Assembly (NCBI GenBank): GCA_964640725.1
Contig: CAZXIJ010000071.1
Location: 1 to 5,380 of the forward strand
From: CALHVX01 sp964640725
GTDB taxonomy: Bacteria; Pseudomonadota; Gammaproteobacteria; Pseudomonadales; Azotimanducaceae
Length of the DNA stretch: 5,380 nt
Direction of reading: 5' to 3'
This document shows, in pieces, positions 4,393 to 5,380 of this stretch; the first letter of the stretch is position 1, and each line of letters starts with the position of its first letter. A program made the position numbers and the translations under genes. The notes beneath the pieces are model-generated. The model saw only the letters and a program-made list of their open reading frames with translations. It was not told where the DNA came from and did not search any database.

Positions 4393-5380
4393 TCAGATAC
4401 TCCGGCCCAGCTCGTTCCCCGCGTGTATCGCCGTGAGAATACTGTTCTTGCCTCGCACATCGCCAATCATGTGAGACGGTGGGCCGTTGCCCTGAAGGGA
4501 TCGCCATAGCGCCCGGTTCGGTTCATTGAACGCCACGAACACGACGGTCTTTGCGGGAATTTTGCGACTTCGGTCGGCGAACAGCACGCCCACTTCGACG
4601 TGGTTGTCGGTGATCGTGAGGATGTGGTGCGCGCCAACGAAGTCGAAGTTGCCGGAGTAAAGCCTTTCTCGCGCTGCGCCGGCCGTGACCGGCGGATAGG
4701 TCAGTCGAGCGCCCACCGAGTCGTGTCTGGATACCATGGTCACCGGCAGGCCCTTCTCCAGCAGAATGTCGGCCACCGATATGGCCTCGAAGGTGCCCGT
4801 GTCGTCGTAGACCACCGCGGGCCCTTCCAGGTGGGTGATCTCGCCAAAGCCCAGCACGTCCCAGGATGAGTACACGTGGGGCAGATCGATGCCCGGTATC
4901 TTTGTCGCCGGCGTCGATAGCTGCATGCCATCCATCCGGGGTGACGTGCCCGTTGCCAGGACCACCTCGTCCGGCGCGATCTGAGCCACTCGATCCTCGT
5001 CGACGTAGGAATTGAGATGGATCTCGACGCCCAGCGTTTCCAACTCGTCGGACAGCCAGTCAACGATAGTGCCGACGTCGCCGCGTTTTGGCGCCGAGCG
5101 GGCCATCTCTACCTGACCGCCCAGCACTTTCATGGCCTCGTGGATTTCTACCTGGTGACCGCGCAGCGCTGCGGTTCTGGCGAATTCCATGCCGGCGACG
5201 CCGCCGCCGACAACGAGGATGCTTTTGGGCTGACGGACCTGGTCCTGAGGCTCAAAGCTCAGGACCTGTTCTTTGCCCGCGGCGGCATTCACGACGCAGC
5301 CAAGTCTGCCGCCAGACATGAGCTGCCCGACACAGCCCATGTTGGTGCCGATGCAGGGGCGGATCGTGTTCTCCTGCAGG
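4393..5380 (-). CDS. FadH / trimethylamine dehydrogenase-like flavin oxidoreductase, C-terminal part
   Basis: Partial at the 5' end: 328 residues are visible, and the frame is open through 5380, so the internal Met at 5340 is not the true start. The family has an N-terminal FMN-binding TIM barrel (Old Yellow Enzyme type, outside the window), a 4Fe-4S cluster and a C-terminal FAD/NAD(P) region. Visible are the end of the cluster site (NTIRPCIGTNMGC..., with C9, C16 and C28 counted from the first full codon), CVVNAAAGKE, the dinucleotide fold LVVGGGVAGME (55-65), VVLATGTSPR (139-148) and the second-domain strand VVYDDTG (189-195) usual for this family. The cluster pattern is C-x2-T-x3-C-x11-C: Thr replaces the second Cys of the FadH-type motif. 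Likely role: NAD(P)H-linked reduction of an enone or oxidation of an amine or related substrate, not resolvable here. It is first of the visible minus-strand series, 52 nt before the Rid gene. Confidence 0.9.
   Translation of the reverse strand, partial: LQENTIRPCIGTNMGCVGQLMSGGRLGCVVNAAAGKEQVLSFEPQDQVRQPKSILVVGGGVAGMEFARTAALRGHQVEIHEAMKVLGGQVEMARSAPKRGDVGTIVDWLSDELETLGVEIHLNSYVDEDRVAQIAPDEVVLATGTSPRMDGMQLSTPATKIPGIDLPHVYSSWDVLGFGEITHLEGPAVVYDDTGTFEAISVADILLEKGLPVTMVSRHDSVGARLTYPPVTAGAARERLYSGNFDFVGAHHILTITDNHVEVGVLFADRSRKIPAKTVVFVAFNEPNRALWRSLQGNGPPSHMIGDVRGKNSILTAIHAGNELGRSI

Noticed and set aside
4341..4466. 42-residue N-terminal extension of the Rid gene
   Set aside because: The extension has no Rid similarity and overlaps the end of the oxidoreductase gene; the downstream ATG at 4340 has a good Shine-Dalgarno and gives normal family length.

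Overview
This window looks like chromosomal DNA from a GC-rich proteobacterium, most likely a gammaproteobacterium. The taxonomic hint is a recognisable Rof (YaeO-type Rho-binding antiterminator), a family found mainly in gammaproteobacteria. The other genes (small-molecule sulfotransferase, Old-Yellow-Enzyme-type oxidoreductase, Rid protein, ArsR/SRPBCC pair) suit a free-living environmental heterotroph. A run of exactly 100 N at 3582-3681 marks a draft or metagenome scaffold join. I see no insertion sequence, tRNA, rRNA, CRISPR array or phage gene.

Layout. (1) 20-899, minus strand: an ArsR-family repressor gene followed, with an 8-nt overlap, by an SRPBCC/AHSA1-like gene, a common two-gene arrangement. 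A 7+7 bp inverted repeat sits over the repressor's promoter and start codon. (2) 900-1087: a divergent intergenic region with the arsR-type promoter on one side and, on the other, a perfect TATAAT preceded by an 8+8 bp inverted repeat. (3) 1088-1702, plus strand: a DIM6/NTAB-type flavin reductase-like (FMN-binding split-barrel) protein, lying convergent to the next block. (4) 1776-5380, minus strand: five co-directional genes, transcribed from high to low coordinates: the C-terminal part of a FadH/trimethylamine-dehydrogenase-like oxidoreductase (its start lies outside the window), a Rid-family protein, a PAPS-dependent sulfotransferase interrupted by the N gap, rof, and a periplasmic dihaem cytochrome c peroxidase/MauG-family protein. 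Spacing in the block is 52 nt, 81 nt, 7 nt and a 10-nt overlap, so the last three genes are almost certainly one transcript.

Working together. The five-gene block combines cytosolic flavin/Fe-S redox chemistry, a Rid protein, sulfonation and a periplasmic haem redox enzyme, which could be a small-molecule modification or degradation pathway; the substrate cannot be read from the sequence. Three enzymes depart from textbook active sites: the peroxidase lacks the usual switch His and distal Met, the Rid protein lacks the catalytic Arg, and the oxidoreductase has Thr for one of four Fe-S cysteines. The placement of rof, translationally coupled to the peroxidase gene, is the most unusual piece of organisation. 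I do not see a clearly new defence or mobile system.
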